A model generated the notes under the pieces. The model was given only the letters and a program-made list of their open reading frames with translations. It was not told where the DNA came from and did not search any database. A DNA stretch of 64,000 nt. It comes from Fratercula arctica. Its lineage: Eukaryota > Chordata > Aves > Charadriiformes > Alcidae. Location: assembly GCA_947846985.1 (NCBI GenBank), contig CANTUZ010000008.1:7338306-7402305 (forward strand). Direction: 5' to 3'. A program made the position numbers and the translations under genes. Of this stretch, positions 1-11,236 are shown one piece after another (the stretch's first letter is position 1; every line of letters begins with the position of its first letter).

Positions 1-2465
1 TGCCAGGATACACTAAATTTAAGAATTATACTAAGGATTAGGCTCATAAGCATTATACAGCACTCTTTACAATAGTACTTGGATATTCAAATTTTTCACA
101 AATCACTTGTGCGAGACAACCCTGGGTGGGGGACTCTTATACTCAGAGCATTGCAATATGAATCCAGAAACTCATCCGACCTTGCTTTTGTTCCTAAAAT
201 AGCAGGAATTTCCTGGGGTATAAAACACCTGAGAAGATTTGGCCTAAGCTATCGGATGAAGGCACAAATAATGGGACTCTGGGGAATGAATGACAACCAC
301 TGACCCTGCCTTCTGAGAGCTCCTGTTGTTGCAACGTAGCTCCTCCCTTTCTAAAAGTAAACAGCACAGTCTCTGTAAATCACCGCTCTTCTAGACTTCA
401 AAGCCACTGGGATAACCCTATCAATATATCACTCAAGTCAGAAATTAGCTTTAACATGCTATATGATCAGTAAATAGTCAGTTAGCAGTCAGAGAGCAAA
501 GGAGCGTTGATAGGTCCAGTCAATTATTATTTTTCCCAATAAAATATCTCCAAGCGATCTCTTACTTGTGTTTCTGAAGCTAATATAGAGTCATGCTTTA
601 AACCATGACCCTCAGATGCCATAAATTTCAAGGATCTGCACCAGAACGCTCACTCACTTCAGACACTTAAAACTATAAAGCTTCAAAGGAGACAGAACAA
701 ACATTAGTTTAAGTCGCCTGAAAGAAGACCTGCATCTGTACCAGCCACATGTGGAGGCAAACAGCTTGAGCTGCTCTCTCCAGCTGGGCTAAGTGACCTT
801 AGCTTAAATCTTCCTGAATTGCAACTAATGACCCAGAACATCCATTGCAACAATTAAAGCAAATAAACAAACACCCTGACGTCTTCTGACAGCATCTGAA
901 CCTTCTCTTTCTCTGTGGTTGGTATCTTTACAGATCATCTTGATACCAGTCATGAAAAACAGTTGCCAGGAGAGTTCTTGAAATACCAACAGCGGGCCAT
1001 AGTTTGCCAGAGGACCACCTTAGCTCCGGAGTTACAGTGATAGCTGGCCAGGAGGCCAACAGCACACAAACTGGAAAGAGTCACACAACTAATGGCAGTC
1101 CAGTCAAACCGGCTATATTTTGCCCTTGGGTGAAGGAAATGCAGCCCATTTCAGGAGAGTTAAGCCTATCAGGCATGCAAGAAAATGGATAACAAACTAG
1201 TAGCTCTTCCCCTGACAGCACAGACAAGGAGGCTCCAAGCCCACCCTAAATGCTGGCACCTACAGGCTAGTGTGAGGGAGGGTAGCCGTCAAGACCAATC
1301 CTATCTAGGAGAAACGGAGGCACAATCTCCTGATATGCCACATCACACCCATGAAGGCCATCTTCTTGTAGGCAGGGTTAGAGAAGAAGGTGGCCGCTGC
1401 CAGCTTTTGCCCCATTTGGATGATACTCCCAAGGAGTGGAGGAGATGGTCTCTGGTGTGGCACAGGCAGGCCTACAGCTTCCAGACGTGTCCATGCTGCA
1501 TCCCTGCTCCTGAAATTGGGACACTGTTCCACAAATACTCAGGGCCAGATAGGGAACCTGCCTGGCAGCCCAAAAGTAAGGGGATTCAGGCAGGAGAGCC
1601 ATGCCCTGCGGTCTGGTTCCTGCTTCCTGCAACCACTCTGCTTTCTGCAGTAGAGAATAATTGGATAAAGTGCATGAACAGCACTAAGGGTCACTCCAAG
1701 CCTGCACGGCGCAGCAAGGACATGACTTTGTCCATGTCCTCACCATTTGTTCCATCAGTTCAAATTGTCCACACCAGCTTTATGTTCAGTTTGAACATCT
1801 TTTTAGTGAAGCTTCATTTCTGTTAAGTTCCTGCAAAAACCGTATTTGGTTATGATGTTATGCTGGAATTATTACAATCAAATTTAACAATGACTAAGCT
1901 GTGTGTAAATGGTCTAGCTCATGTAAACACACACATTCTGACAGAATGTGAAATGTTGGTCTTTGGTTCTGTAGCTGCAAGTAATGATGGCATAATAGTA
2001 CAAGGAAATTATAATAAGGCTTTTTTGAAGCAGGCTTCTCTTCTGAAAACACATTCTTTAGAGCCATTAGAACTGCTCTCAGTTACATTTCAACAACTTC
2101 CTGATCAAACACACCTAGAGAATGGGAAGATATTCCTCTTCCCAACAAAGTCTTAGTCTTGCAAAGTCAGACCAGAAAAAAAAAGTCTGCTTTAGATTGA
2201 TTGCCAGTCCCCCTCCTCCCTCTTAGCCTTTTCTTTTCTATGGTGGCTCTATATTTTGGCCCAAAATCTCTGCTTTCATTTAGAAAGAAGTCTCTAGCCC
2301 CTTTGATCACAAAGAAAACCTTTGAAATGTGAAATGAGTTTCAACCGGCGCAGCAATGTGTGCTCAAGTCTTTAGACACCTGTAATAACAGTAGTTGGAT
2401 GTGTGAACTGTCCTATTCACGTCAGCAGAGCGCAAATTCTAAAGCCAAGCTAAATAGAGGACACA
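1..2465. other. Unannotated single-copy sequence
   Basis: I recognise no gene, RNA or repeat here. The stretch from about 1000 to 1650 is somewhat richer in G+C than its surroundings and carries a 213-codon ATG-initiated frame on the plus strand (1185-1826). Its translation shows no domain, signal peptide or repeat that I recognise, and two minus-strand frames overlap it. I treat it as chance. Confidence 0.5.
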
Positions 2466-2610
2466 TGGTCCAGTGATTAGATCATTATTTTGGCATTTGT
2501 GATGTTCGGGTTTAGTTTTCTGCTGATCCGTGGAGTTAGGGGAATTTGGACAAGTCGTTTGGCAGAAGGTTTAAACCGTGTCTGCTTCCCATGGGGGATC
2601 TGGAGTCTGG
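2466..2610 (+). repeat. MIR-like SINE relic
   Basis: The order of elements matches the widespread amniote MIR-type SINE: a 'tggtccagtgattagatca' start, a degraded 'gttcgggttt' middle that corresponds to the gggttc segment, then 'tttggacaagtcgttt' corresponding to the ttgggcaagtcactt core. It is heavily diverged. The family was assigned from memory of the consensus; the ends are approximate. Confidence 0.5.
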
Positions 2611-3927
2611 CTCGTGCCAGAATGGCAGGGCTCTGCCTCCTGCTCTCCCTTATCCCGCTTGCCATCGACAGTTAGATTTGCACAGCATCGCAGCATTTGG
2701 CCCCGAGACTGGAAATCAGTTAAAAATATTTGCAAATTACCAGACTGTACTCTTTGAACAGACCAGGCTCTCAGAGTTCATTAACTCCATGAATTATGAG
2801 AGGATGCAACATTGCATTTATAACAAAAACATAAAACAAATTAAAAGCAGTACAACAGCAGAGCTGAACAGTGAAAGGAAAAGAGACTCATCCTGTAACC
2901 ACAGCGCTGTGACTTGGGCTCTGATAGAGTTCCTCTATGACATCTTAAAAGAGGAATTTAATGATGTTTAAACATTTCTTTTTCTGACAGCAGATGAAAC
3001 AGTAAGTTAATGGAGTAACTACTACCAAAGATTAGTGGGGAAAGGTCTCGCTCTCCTGAAAAACACAGTAACATGATAGGGAGGGGTGCGTATGTGTGCA
3101 TATAAAATATATTTGTATATATCACCTCCCAATTAAGTATGGGTGTATTTGGATCATCAGCCCTACAGAAACAAACACAGAAGAATTCACCGTTTTCTCT
3201 CGCCACAGTTATGACAGATTCACAATATCAAAATGATATTTTGTCAGATTACTCACTGAAATAGCTCTGGCTGCAATTTATACTTCTTGTTTCATCAAAA
3301 TCCTTGCCATGTTAAAACGCAGCAGATCCATAACCTTACAAATGCAGACCATTCTGTTGACTTCAAGAGGGCTGTGAGGAGGAAGAAAAGTCTGCACCTA
3401 AGTATGCTATTGAGAAATTTGGCCCTACACCGTACTTACTCTGGTCAAATAGAATCATATCTATCTATATGGAGTATCCATAATTTAAAAATAAATATAA
3501 AATGCTACTGCTAAAAAACATCGCAGGGATCAAACCTGGAGCAGACTAAAAGTTGTGTATAAGAATCAAATCTTCCCTCCCATTCCTCCGTCCACTGATG
3601 CAAGCAAGAAGGGAATTTTTCCCTTGATGCCAGCCTTTCATAGAAAGTGAGGCCATCCTGTTTTCCGCCAAGCTTCAGGTAGCTTACAAGGATAAGGTCA
3701 TATCTTTTAAGATGTACCATTAGCCTCCTTACTGCTGGTGAAAATTAGAAAGGGAAATTGTCTGTCACACCCAGAGAGCTAAGCTGATGATGAAGGCTGA
3801 AGTCGGCTCAGATTTTCATTCCTGGGCTTAGACTTTAAGGTTACCTTATTTATTTAGTTTCATGCACCTTGAGTGCTGTTTAAAATACAAAACCTCCAAG
3901 TATCTGCTTTCTTGTGAACATGATAAA
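2611..3927. other. Unannotated AT-rich sequence
   Basis: No gene or repeat recognised. Short frames on both strands (for example 2546-2971 plus and 2958-3206 minus) have no recognisable protein content. Confidence 0.5.
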
Positions 3928-4005
3928 TTGGGCTAGATTTTCAATGTGCTGCATATACACAACCCCAACTTTTAGGTGATCTGGAAGGGTCTTGGGTAAT
4001 TTTAT
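3928..4005 (+). repeat. Possible fragment of a palindromic amniote repeat
   Basis: The stretch 'gggctagattttcaatgtgc' followed by 'acttttaggtgatctgg' resembles one arm of the common sauropsid palindromic repeat that opens with a 'ggcctgattttcag' motif. Only one arm is visible and it is strongly diverged, so this is a weak call. Confidence 0.3.
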
Positions 4006-4630
4006 CTTTTTGATGGCATATAATCTTCAGTGCTAGAATGAGACACATTTTGTCTCTGTTTTCCCCTCACCATCTAACTCGTGGCTGGGCTGATGATGCC
4101 AGGATTGATGTGCCCAGGAAGAGATACTTGCTGTTTTTTATTGCTTATATGTTATCTTTTAGTTTTACTATTATTTTTCCCGCACACTGTTTGGAGAGCA
4201 GTAGAAGCATCACGTTGCATCTCTTTCCAAGTGTCAGATTACTCATCCAAGCAATGACCTTACTTTACTTCTGGAAGCCTGAAGATGTGTTTGTTAAAAT
4301 AGGGAATTGGACACATTGAGATAGCCTGCCGGGCATGGTAACTTTGTCCATATGAAAGATGCTACAGAAACCAATGTATTCTGAAGCATCCTTTTGCTCG
4401 GATTGCTGATAGCTGACTCCTTCAGCATAGCTCCCGTTCTACTGATAAGTCTCAGGGAAATTTTTTAAGCCTTCAAGATATAAAGAAAAAGGATATATTA
4501 AAGTAACCATAAAAGCCTATTTTAAACTAACAGAAGCAAACAAGCTTTTTTGTTTGTAACATCTACTCATGCCTAGGTACAACAGACCTTGAGGGTTATT
4601 TCTGCCAGAGAGATGCATAAACTATGGTTC
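4006..4630. other. Unannotated AT-rich sequence
   Basis: No gene, RNA or repeat recognised. A 93-codon plus-strand frame (4038-4319) shows no recognisable domain. Confidence 0.5.
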
Positions 4631-4690
4631 TGTTAATAATAAGGATGATGGTAATAATAATGTTGGTAATAATAATGATGATAAGGAGAA
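4631..4690 (+). repeat. Degenerate TAA/TGA trinucleotide microsatellite
   Basis: About 60 bases are built from taa, tga and tgg triplets ('gtaataataatg' is repeated twice around 'ttggtaataataatgatg'), then the tract grades into a purine-rich 'aaggagaagg'. It is an imperfect trinucleotide microsatellite. Confidence 0.75.
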
Positions 4691-6997
4691 GGAAAAATGT
4701 AACAGCGTGCTCAGATTATCATCTGACCTCATTTTGTGAGCCATATAAAGCCATTAAGTCCACAGAGAGATGCTCTGCCTGCCAGATGAGGCCAGCTTAC
4801 TTTTGGTATCCCAGCCCATGCAGCGCACAGTCCAGAACCGCACTGGAAACCAGTCAGGCACGCTGCATCATGAGCCTGTGAGGGCATGGAGTTATCTCAG
4901 GAGGTAGCCAGGCATTGCTAGATCCTGAATGCCAATCAGATGACTTGAATTCTCCTGAAAAAAAACAGTCTTGGCAAGTTACCTGCTCAACTTCAAAGGT
5001 TAGGCCAGATTTGCAAGTGGTTTTATGACACCAGTTAGTGATCTTGGAAAAATTCTACAAGTTCCAGAACAGATGAGCCATGCTTAGATGATCATATCAC
5101 ATATGTTCAAAACCAAACACCGCATTCCTCCCTGCTCCCTGCCAATTTCTAACGTTAACATGTGAGGGCCAGCACATAGGCAAAATGTCTTCCTCCTTCA
5201 ACAGATCACACAAAGCCCTTTGACCGCAACAGGATTTTCTCTCTAGTTTCTAGGAACTGGTTGACCCTTTCTTCCCTGCCTATGGGGAGGAAGAACATCC
5301 AGCACACCTCAACATTTAAAACAGTGATGACAATGCCCCATCGAATGCCTCAAGGGGCCAGAAGTCATCAGATCGTGTGGTCCAAACGGGCACATACAGT
5401 ACAAAAGAATCGCTTAGAGAAAAAAGAGAATTTTCTTGACCCTGGATAGACACCTGTTATTGCTGCCTTCCCTATGGCACTTCCTTCGAGCTCTGTGGAC
5501 TCGTTCACCACTCCACTCTCATCAGCTTTGCAATCCATCTTCAAGACACTGTCGCTCCACGCTGGAGCACATCCAGCAACCGAGCCCGCTCCCTCCAAAA
5601 CCCTGCTGGTCTTCATCATCACAGAAAGGAGCCGCATTCAAAAACCTGGCCTGTCTCGCAACAGTACCAACCATCCACCAGCTTTCAAGACAGCATTTCA
5701 GGCAACGTCTGAGTAAAGGCAGTCGGTGATTGAGAATCTCAAGACAACTGAGCAAGGACAGAAGAACTATGGAGCATGTTTCCCTGTTACCCTGTAAAGT
5801 GTCATTACTTTACGCGTCCAAAGGGTCTTCGTGGCCAGATCATCTTCCAGGAAAGGATTTACAGCAATAAACCCCATCCTGTGGCCAGTCTGTCATGTAT
5901 ACAGACACTCTGCAAGACTTTAACAAAGTGACGGCTTGATGCAAAACCACAACCTCCAAAACAAAGAAAAAGAAATCCAGGTTTGTGCAGCAAACCATGG
6001 ACTTGTTACCAAGAGGATTCCAGCAAGCAAATGCCAATCAACTTTGCATGTTTAGGCTTCTGCCCCTTCTACCATTCCATGCACTTCTTATTTCGCAAAA
6101 ACAAAGGAGACATTATGGGCTAAAAAAGGCATTTTTCTTTAGATCATCTTGGAATGTACACAGTGTTTAAATTACGGACCAAAACAATCAACAATATGGA
6201 AATAGTATTTATCAACAAATTCAGGTTTTATTCATAAATGCAGAATACTGCTATGCATAAAACATGATGTGAAACATAGCTTTATGTATTTTTACTACGC
6301 AAACTTAAACTTTGATTTACGTCCATTTCACTAAAACTTTATTGCTTCCTCGTCAGATAGGACAGATTCCTTTCTGCATCTGAGATGGTAAATATAGTTA
6401 ATGTGCTGAGGCTGCAATGGATCAGCAGTGAAGCTGTTTAATAGTGACATAAATTATTTCAGTGACTTTTCCTGCAAGTGAGAGATGACTCCATGTGCCA
6501 TAAACTAATACCAGAGGAATGATGCTCTTTCATGCTAGCAAAGTGCCTGAGCTATATTGTTTTTGTATCCTGTTGGGGATGCTACAAATGCAGCATGTAT
6601 TACAACTATATGCACTTAGGCCATTTTTCTTTGCTGTTTTTTAATGCTCCCTTGCACTGAAAATTGAGCTTCAGTGTCTGAACGAAGGCAAAGCCAATTA
6701 CTTTCTTTGAAACCTCTCTTTAAAGTCTGCAAATCCCAACAGGTTTTTTAAAACCTTTCCATTAGCTTAAAAATATACTTAAAAATAATTATGCCAGTAG
6801 AAACTAAGAAGTGTGAGGCATGAATGAAGCTGGATGGCTGAGGAGAGCCACGTGCCCTTTCCCACCCTGCGGAGGCTGCTCAGCAATGCTCCATCTCTGT
6901 TAGCCTGCCCCTGTCTCCAGAGGCCGCATTATAGTTTCCAGAGCATTTTGTTCAACTTGCAGTTCAAGTGCACTTCTACTAGGAAACCAGTTTCTAT
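4691..6997. other. Unannotated single-copy sequence
   Basis: No gene or repeat recognised. Several overlapping 60-97 codon frames on both strands around 5370-5755 shadow each other and none looks like a conserved protein. The part from about 6170 to 6800 is AT-rich and unremarkable. Confidence 0.5.
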
Positions 6998-8430
6998 TTG
7001 TCCTCAGATTGGTCACTTATAAAAGACCTTTCACGTGCTTTGTGGTTCCTCAATAGAAATCACAGCAATACAGGGGAGCAGAGCAGACGTTTATTACAGT
7101 GCCACAACATATGTGCCATCAGACAGTTAACTGATGCAGAATTTCATCCTGCGAGTAGTTTTCACCTATTCAGTGCAGCGGTATTGTCTGTTCACTTTTG
7201 TCCTTGCCCCCATAGGAATTCATCCTCTTTCCTCCCTTGTACGTGTCCTTACAAACTTAATTGCAGTTTCCCCCTTTCTGTACCTTCCACCAGGGCAACA
7301 TTGGCAGTCCACCCTTTGTGGTCCGCCCCCCCCACAAAGAGCAGTCCCCCCTTTGCTGTTTGGTTTTATCCCTCCACTAGCGTGAAGGACTTCATACAGG
7401 ACATCAGGATCTCACTTACCACTTTTTCTCTCTTCCCCAAGCACTCCTTCCAGCTGTGTTCCTCCCTCCTCTCCACCTCTTTGCATGAACTTAAAGTGTT
7501 CTCCTTTTTTAAACTGCCTTTGTCTGTTTCTCTGCAGGCCAGCGCTAACCTCTTTTCCCCTGTACCTCCAGATGCAACTATGTGGTCTATAACTGCTTCC
7601 TCGGCTTCTTTCTCCATCACCAACCTTTTCACCCAGCTCCATCAATCTCTGCCCCACAGACCCAATTCAGAAGCTCCACAGCCAAGTTGTGCTCTCCTAG
7701 ACCCCCTTCCCTCCCCATACCTGTACACCACACTGCCTCACGGACGCTTGTCTCCTCACATTTTCTCCTAAATTTCCTGTTAAACCTACTCATTCTCTTT
7801 CTTTTATCCAGAACTGTAACCCGGGGCTCTGTACCCACAGGTATCTGCCTCCCCTTGCGTGTCACTTCTGAGTACCTGGCACCTGCGTCTATTCAGGCTC
7901 ATATTAAGTCATCAGTTCCTCTTAGGACTGGTATTACCGTCCCTGACTGCTGCCCTCCCGTATTTCTATATCGTTGTTTCCTGCTCGTGCTCCTCCTGAA
8001 CGCGTGTGCCCCTCTCGATGGCAGCAATGCAGGAGCCCTCTGCAGTTGCTGGCAAAGCCCCTGTCCCTGTCACTGCCCCGTCCCGGTGCAGCCGCAGTTT
8101 GACCACCTCCCCGGTCTGCCTCTCACCCACAGCTCTCAGCGTTTTTCCACTCAGACAAACTCTTTGATCACAACAAGATGTAAAAACAGGTTTAAAAATA
8201 AGTGTATGAGAAAAAGCCTCCTTAAAGCTGTTTACTTGTTTTCCATGCAGACTGTGAAACTAAGCGTTTTCCTCCTGAGACATAAATGGCAGACTGAGCC
8301 CCTCTCCTGCCCTGCACCGTGTGCCTCCACCTTCGTGCCACCCACCCTGACAGCAGCAGGCACATCACTGTCCCTCTCCCTCAGCATTACGGGGCATCTA
8401 CGCAGAAAACTCAGCCCTTCCTGAGTCTTC
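6998..8430 (+). other. Pyrimidine-skewed stretch with long but doubtful frames
   Basis: The plus strand is strongly enriched in C and T, especially at 7180-7800, with few stop codons. Two long overlapping frames result: 6998-7771 (257 codons) and 7582-8424 (280 codons). The first opens on TTG and the second on GTG, not ATG. Both translate to Ser/Pro/Leu/Thr-rich sequence without a domain, and the minus strand is also partly open. The openness follows from composition (few purines means few TAA, TAG and TGA), so I do not call a gene. An exon of a noncoding transcript or an old untranslated region cannot be excluded. Confidence 0.45.
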
Positions 8431-9272
8431 ATTCTCTTTTCATCACTCCAGTAGACAACGCAAGAAATATTTCAGGTTTGCTTTCAAATTTTAGGCAAAT
8501 GGTATGGATGTTCTGCATCTCTCCACCGATTCCAATGGAATGGGTTTTTTTGAGGGGGGAAGGGGACTGGAGAAGTCCCTCATGGCTAACTCCTCATTTC
8601 ATATAAAACTAATAAAAGCACCAAAGTAACAGTTATTTTACCATTGTTTGTCCCACTTTCCAGATACAGAACATACTGTGCTGGCAATATTATAACTGAA
8701 GTAAGTATAATCATAAGGAACCCAAACTACATTAAATTTAAATATAGTGATAAATGTATCGCACCTTGGAGTATTTCTCCCCAAGTTTTCCCAGAAAAGT
8801 ATTCCGTTATGGCTTAGAGTCTAAACTGGGTCTCTCAGGAGGGGATTCTGTAAGTTATCAGTCTTTTCTGTAATGGATGAAGACTACCTTAAGACACAGT
8901 GGAGAGTACTTAGTCTGAGAGATCTCCATCACTTTCAACGTTATTTTATTTAAACCTATGATGAAAACTCAAGTTATCTGCATAGAAGCCTCCAGGATGG
9001 TCTCAGGACAGCCCTCCCTATTGTAGCTGAAGTAGGAACATCTCTTAAAGGAATGTTCAAAATGCACCACAATAGAAACCACATCAGAAAGTTCATGTTT
9101 TACCTGAGGGACCTAGCACACTAATTTCAGTTACTGATGACGAGCTTTAGGGTTTTCTGTTCCTTCAATGTAGAAGTAAGACGCTTCTGCATCACATGCT
9201 TTGAGTCCTCCCTAGATCTTGAACCAACCGCTGGAGCAAATCCTGCTTTCCAAAACTGAAAACAGCTGCTGA
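8431..9272. other. Unannotated single-copy sequence
   Basis: No gene, RNA or repeat recognised. The piece starts with a short G-rich patch near 8546-8566. Confidence 0.5.
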
Positions 9273-9310
9273 CTTTCTTGTCCCGCTGCCGTCTTTCTTG
9301 TCCCGCTGCC
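9273..9310 (+). repeat. 20-bp tandem duplication
   Basis: The unit 'ctttcttgtcccgctgccgt' (9273-9292) is followed directly by a second copy complete to 18 bases (9293-9310), after which the sequence diverges. The visible identity is perfect, so the duplication is probably recent. Confidence 0.9.
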
Positions 9311-11196
9311 CTGATCACCTCCAGAAGATTAAATTCCCAGTGGCCTACAGTGGCCCCAGTTCCCAGTAACCTGCACCCCATTGCCAAAGTCTGGAGTTCC
9401 GTAAGTACTCAAAGGTTGTGCTTGCAATTTTTGACAATTAAACAACCATTTGAATTTGCCAACATGCTGCAACATTCACCCTCCTCCACTTGAATGTACC
9501 ATCCATTTTACTGATTTTCCATTATGCATTAGCATTCTTCTCATCCTCCTCTCCACAGCACGCGAGCCATCAGCCAGACCATTCCAGTCCTCCAGGAACC
9601 CCAGCATGTGAAACATGCCCCAGAAAACACCTCAATTCACAGAAGTGCTTTCATTGCAAAGATTATTGCTGTGATTTCCTTTTCTCTTGAACCACTGAGA
9701 TTTCCACGGAAATCAAGTGGAATCACATCTGACTGAAATTCCTAGAGCTGAGAATGAAATGTTTCCATTGTTCCGTATGTTTCCAGCATTAGCAGGAAGA
9801 TAAGAGTCAGTGTAGGTGGCTGATATTGGAGGATGCAGTGCTGCCTACCCCCAGGCTAAACAACAGCTCCAGGAGGTTCTTCTTCCTCCACTCTCTCCTC
9901 CCATTAAAGTTTTCTTATTACACACAGTTTTCCAGTCCTATCACTTCCCATGTAAAAGCAATGTCGAGGTGGAGCAGGCAGCTGGAAGGTTCCCTTTGAG
10001 CACTGACATTATTTAATATTTTTCTGATGTTTGTTTCACCTGGAACGGTCCGGAAATGCACAGTTATTTACAGTGACTTATTACTTCCATTATTAGATAC
10101 GATAACCAGAGAGAACAGACTGACATAATTCAAAATCCACAGAAAATGACAATAAACATCTCTGTGATGCCAGGCTGGCTTTTGCCTCACTAGAAAGGCA
10201 TTTTCCATTGCAGAAACCTTTGCTTAGCTGTATGTGTAACAGCAGGGATGGATGCCCAGGAGAATTCCGACATTTGTCTGTGATTACAGTGCCACACTAG
10301 CCCAGAAGAACTGGTAAAAGGAGAAGAATTCATTCAGATGTTCATTTCACACTAAATTTGGGAGAAAAATTCCAAGGAATTTCTGAACAATGAAGTTTTG
10401 TCCTAAAAATGCCGATTCATGTATAGGAGGCTGAAGCTGACTGCCTAAATTACCAACAAAATCCCAATGTTTCCTGAAGTCACAAAAATCACAAAAATTT
10501 TGGTTTTCAGATCTTTCCCCCCATTATTATTTCTTCTCTTTTTGCTTGAGGACACATTCAGAGAATCAACATTTGTAAAAGCACAGGAAAAGGACACGAA
10601 CATGTTTTTTTTTTCATGTACAGACAAGTAAGGGTAAAACTGAGAGATCAGCCAGACAAAGGTCTGCAGTTCATCTTGTCTCTCATTTTCCCCTGTGATT
10701 TTTTTCTTTTTTGATTATCAAGAAAATCAATAAGGTTATGTCCAGTGATGTCTGGGACTTGTCTGTCAACTCTGTATGCATGAAAAGTGATCGATTTCAA
10801 TGATACTACAGAAAAAAAATAGACTGCCATAATTTTTACAACCCAGGCTCTATATTTGAACTTGGCTGAGGTGATCAGCATGTAATCAAATGCTTACTGT
10901 CTCCTCCAGACTTTAAAACTAGTAGATCCCATTTCAGTTATGTCCCCTAGGATGGAAGAACACAGTATTTCCCACTTTTTCAACTCCTGGTTGGTTTATC
11001 AGTTTTGAAACGGCCATTTGACTAAACCAGTCGATAAAGTGAAAGTTAAATGAAAAAATAGTTTCTCTCTACTGCTGTCAACTTTTAAAATTTTTTAATT
11101 TTTTCAACATTTATAAGTCTTGCATGTAGCACAGCTGAGATCTCCACTGAATGAACTAGCTCTGCGCTGTCGGTGCTACAAAATGGGTAGGGCTTA
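9311..11196. other. Unannotated single-copy sequence
   Basis: No gene or repeat recognised. Frames at 9490-9690 and 10648-10881 are short and lack recognisable protein motifs. Confidence 0.5.
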
Positions 11197-11236
11197 TGCA
11201 TCACGCTTCTTAATCATGCATCACGCTTCTTAATCG
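11197..11236 (+). repeat. 20-bp tandem duplication
   Basis: Two adjacent copies of 'tgcatcacgcttcttaatca' (11197-11216 and 11217-11236) differ only at the last base, followed by a partial third start 'tgcatc'. It looks like a recent slippage or templated-insertion event. Confidence 0.92.

Noticed and set aside
1185..1826. 213-codon ATG-initiated plus-strand frame
   Set aside because: This is the best single ATG frame by length, but it has no recognised domain, no repeat and no splice context, and two minus frames overlap it. Conservation data would be needed to revive it.
6998..7771. 257-codon plus-strand frame
   Set aside because: It opens on TTG, has skewed composition and no recognisable domain. 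Openness is explained by the lack of purines.
7582..8424. 280-codon plus-strand frame
   Set aside because: It opens on GTG, is Ser/Pro/Leu-rich without a domain, and lies in a pyrimidine-skewed stretch where stops are rare. It also overlaps another long frame.
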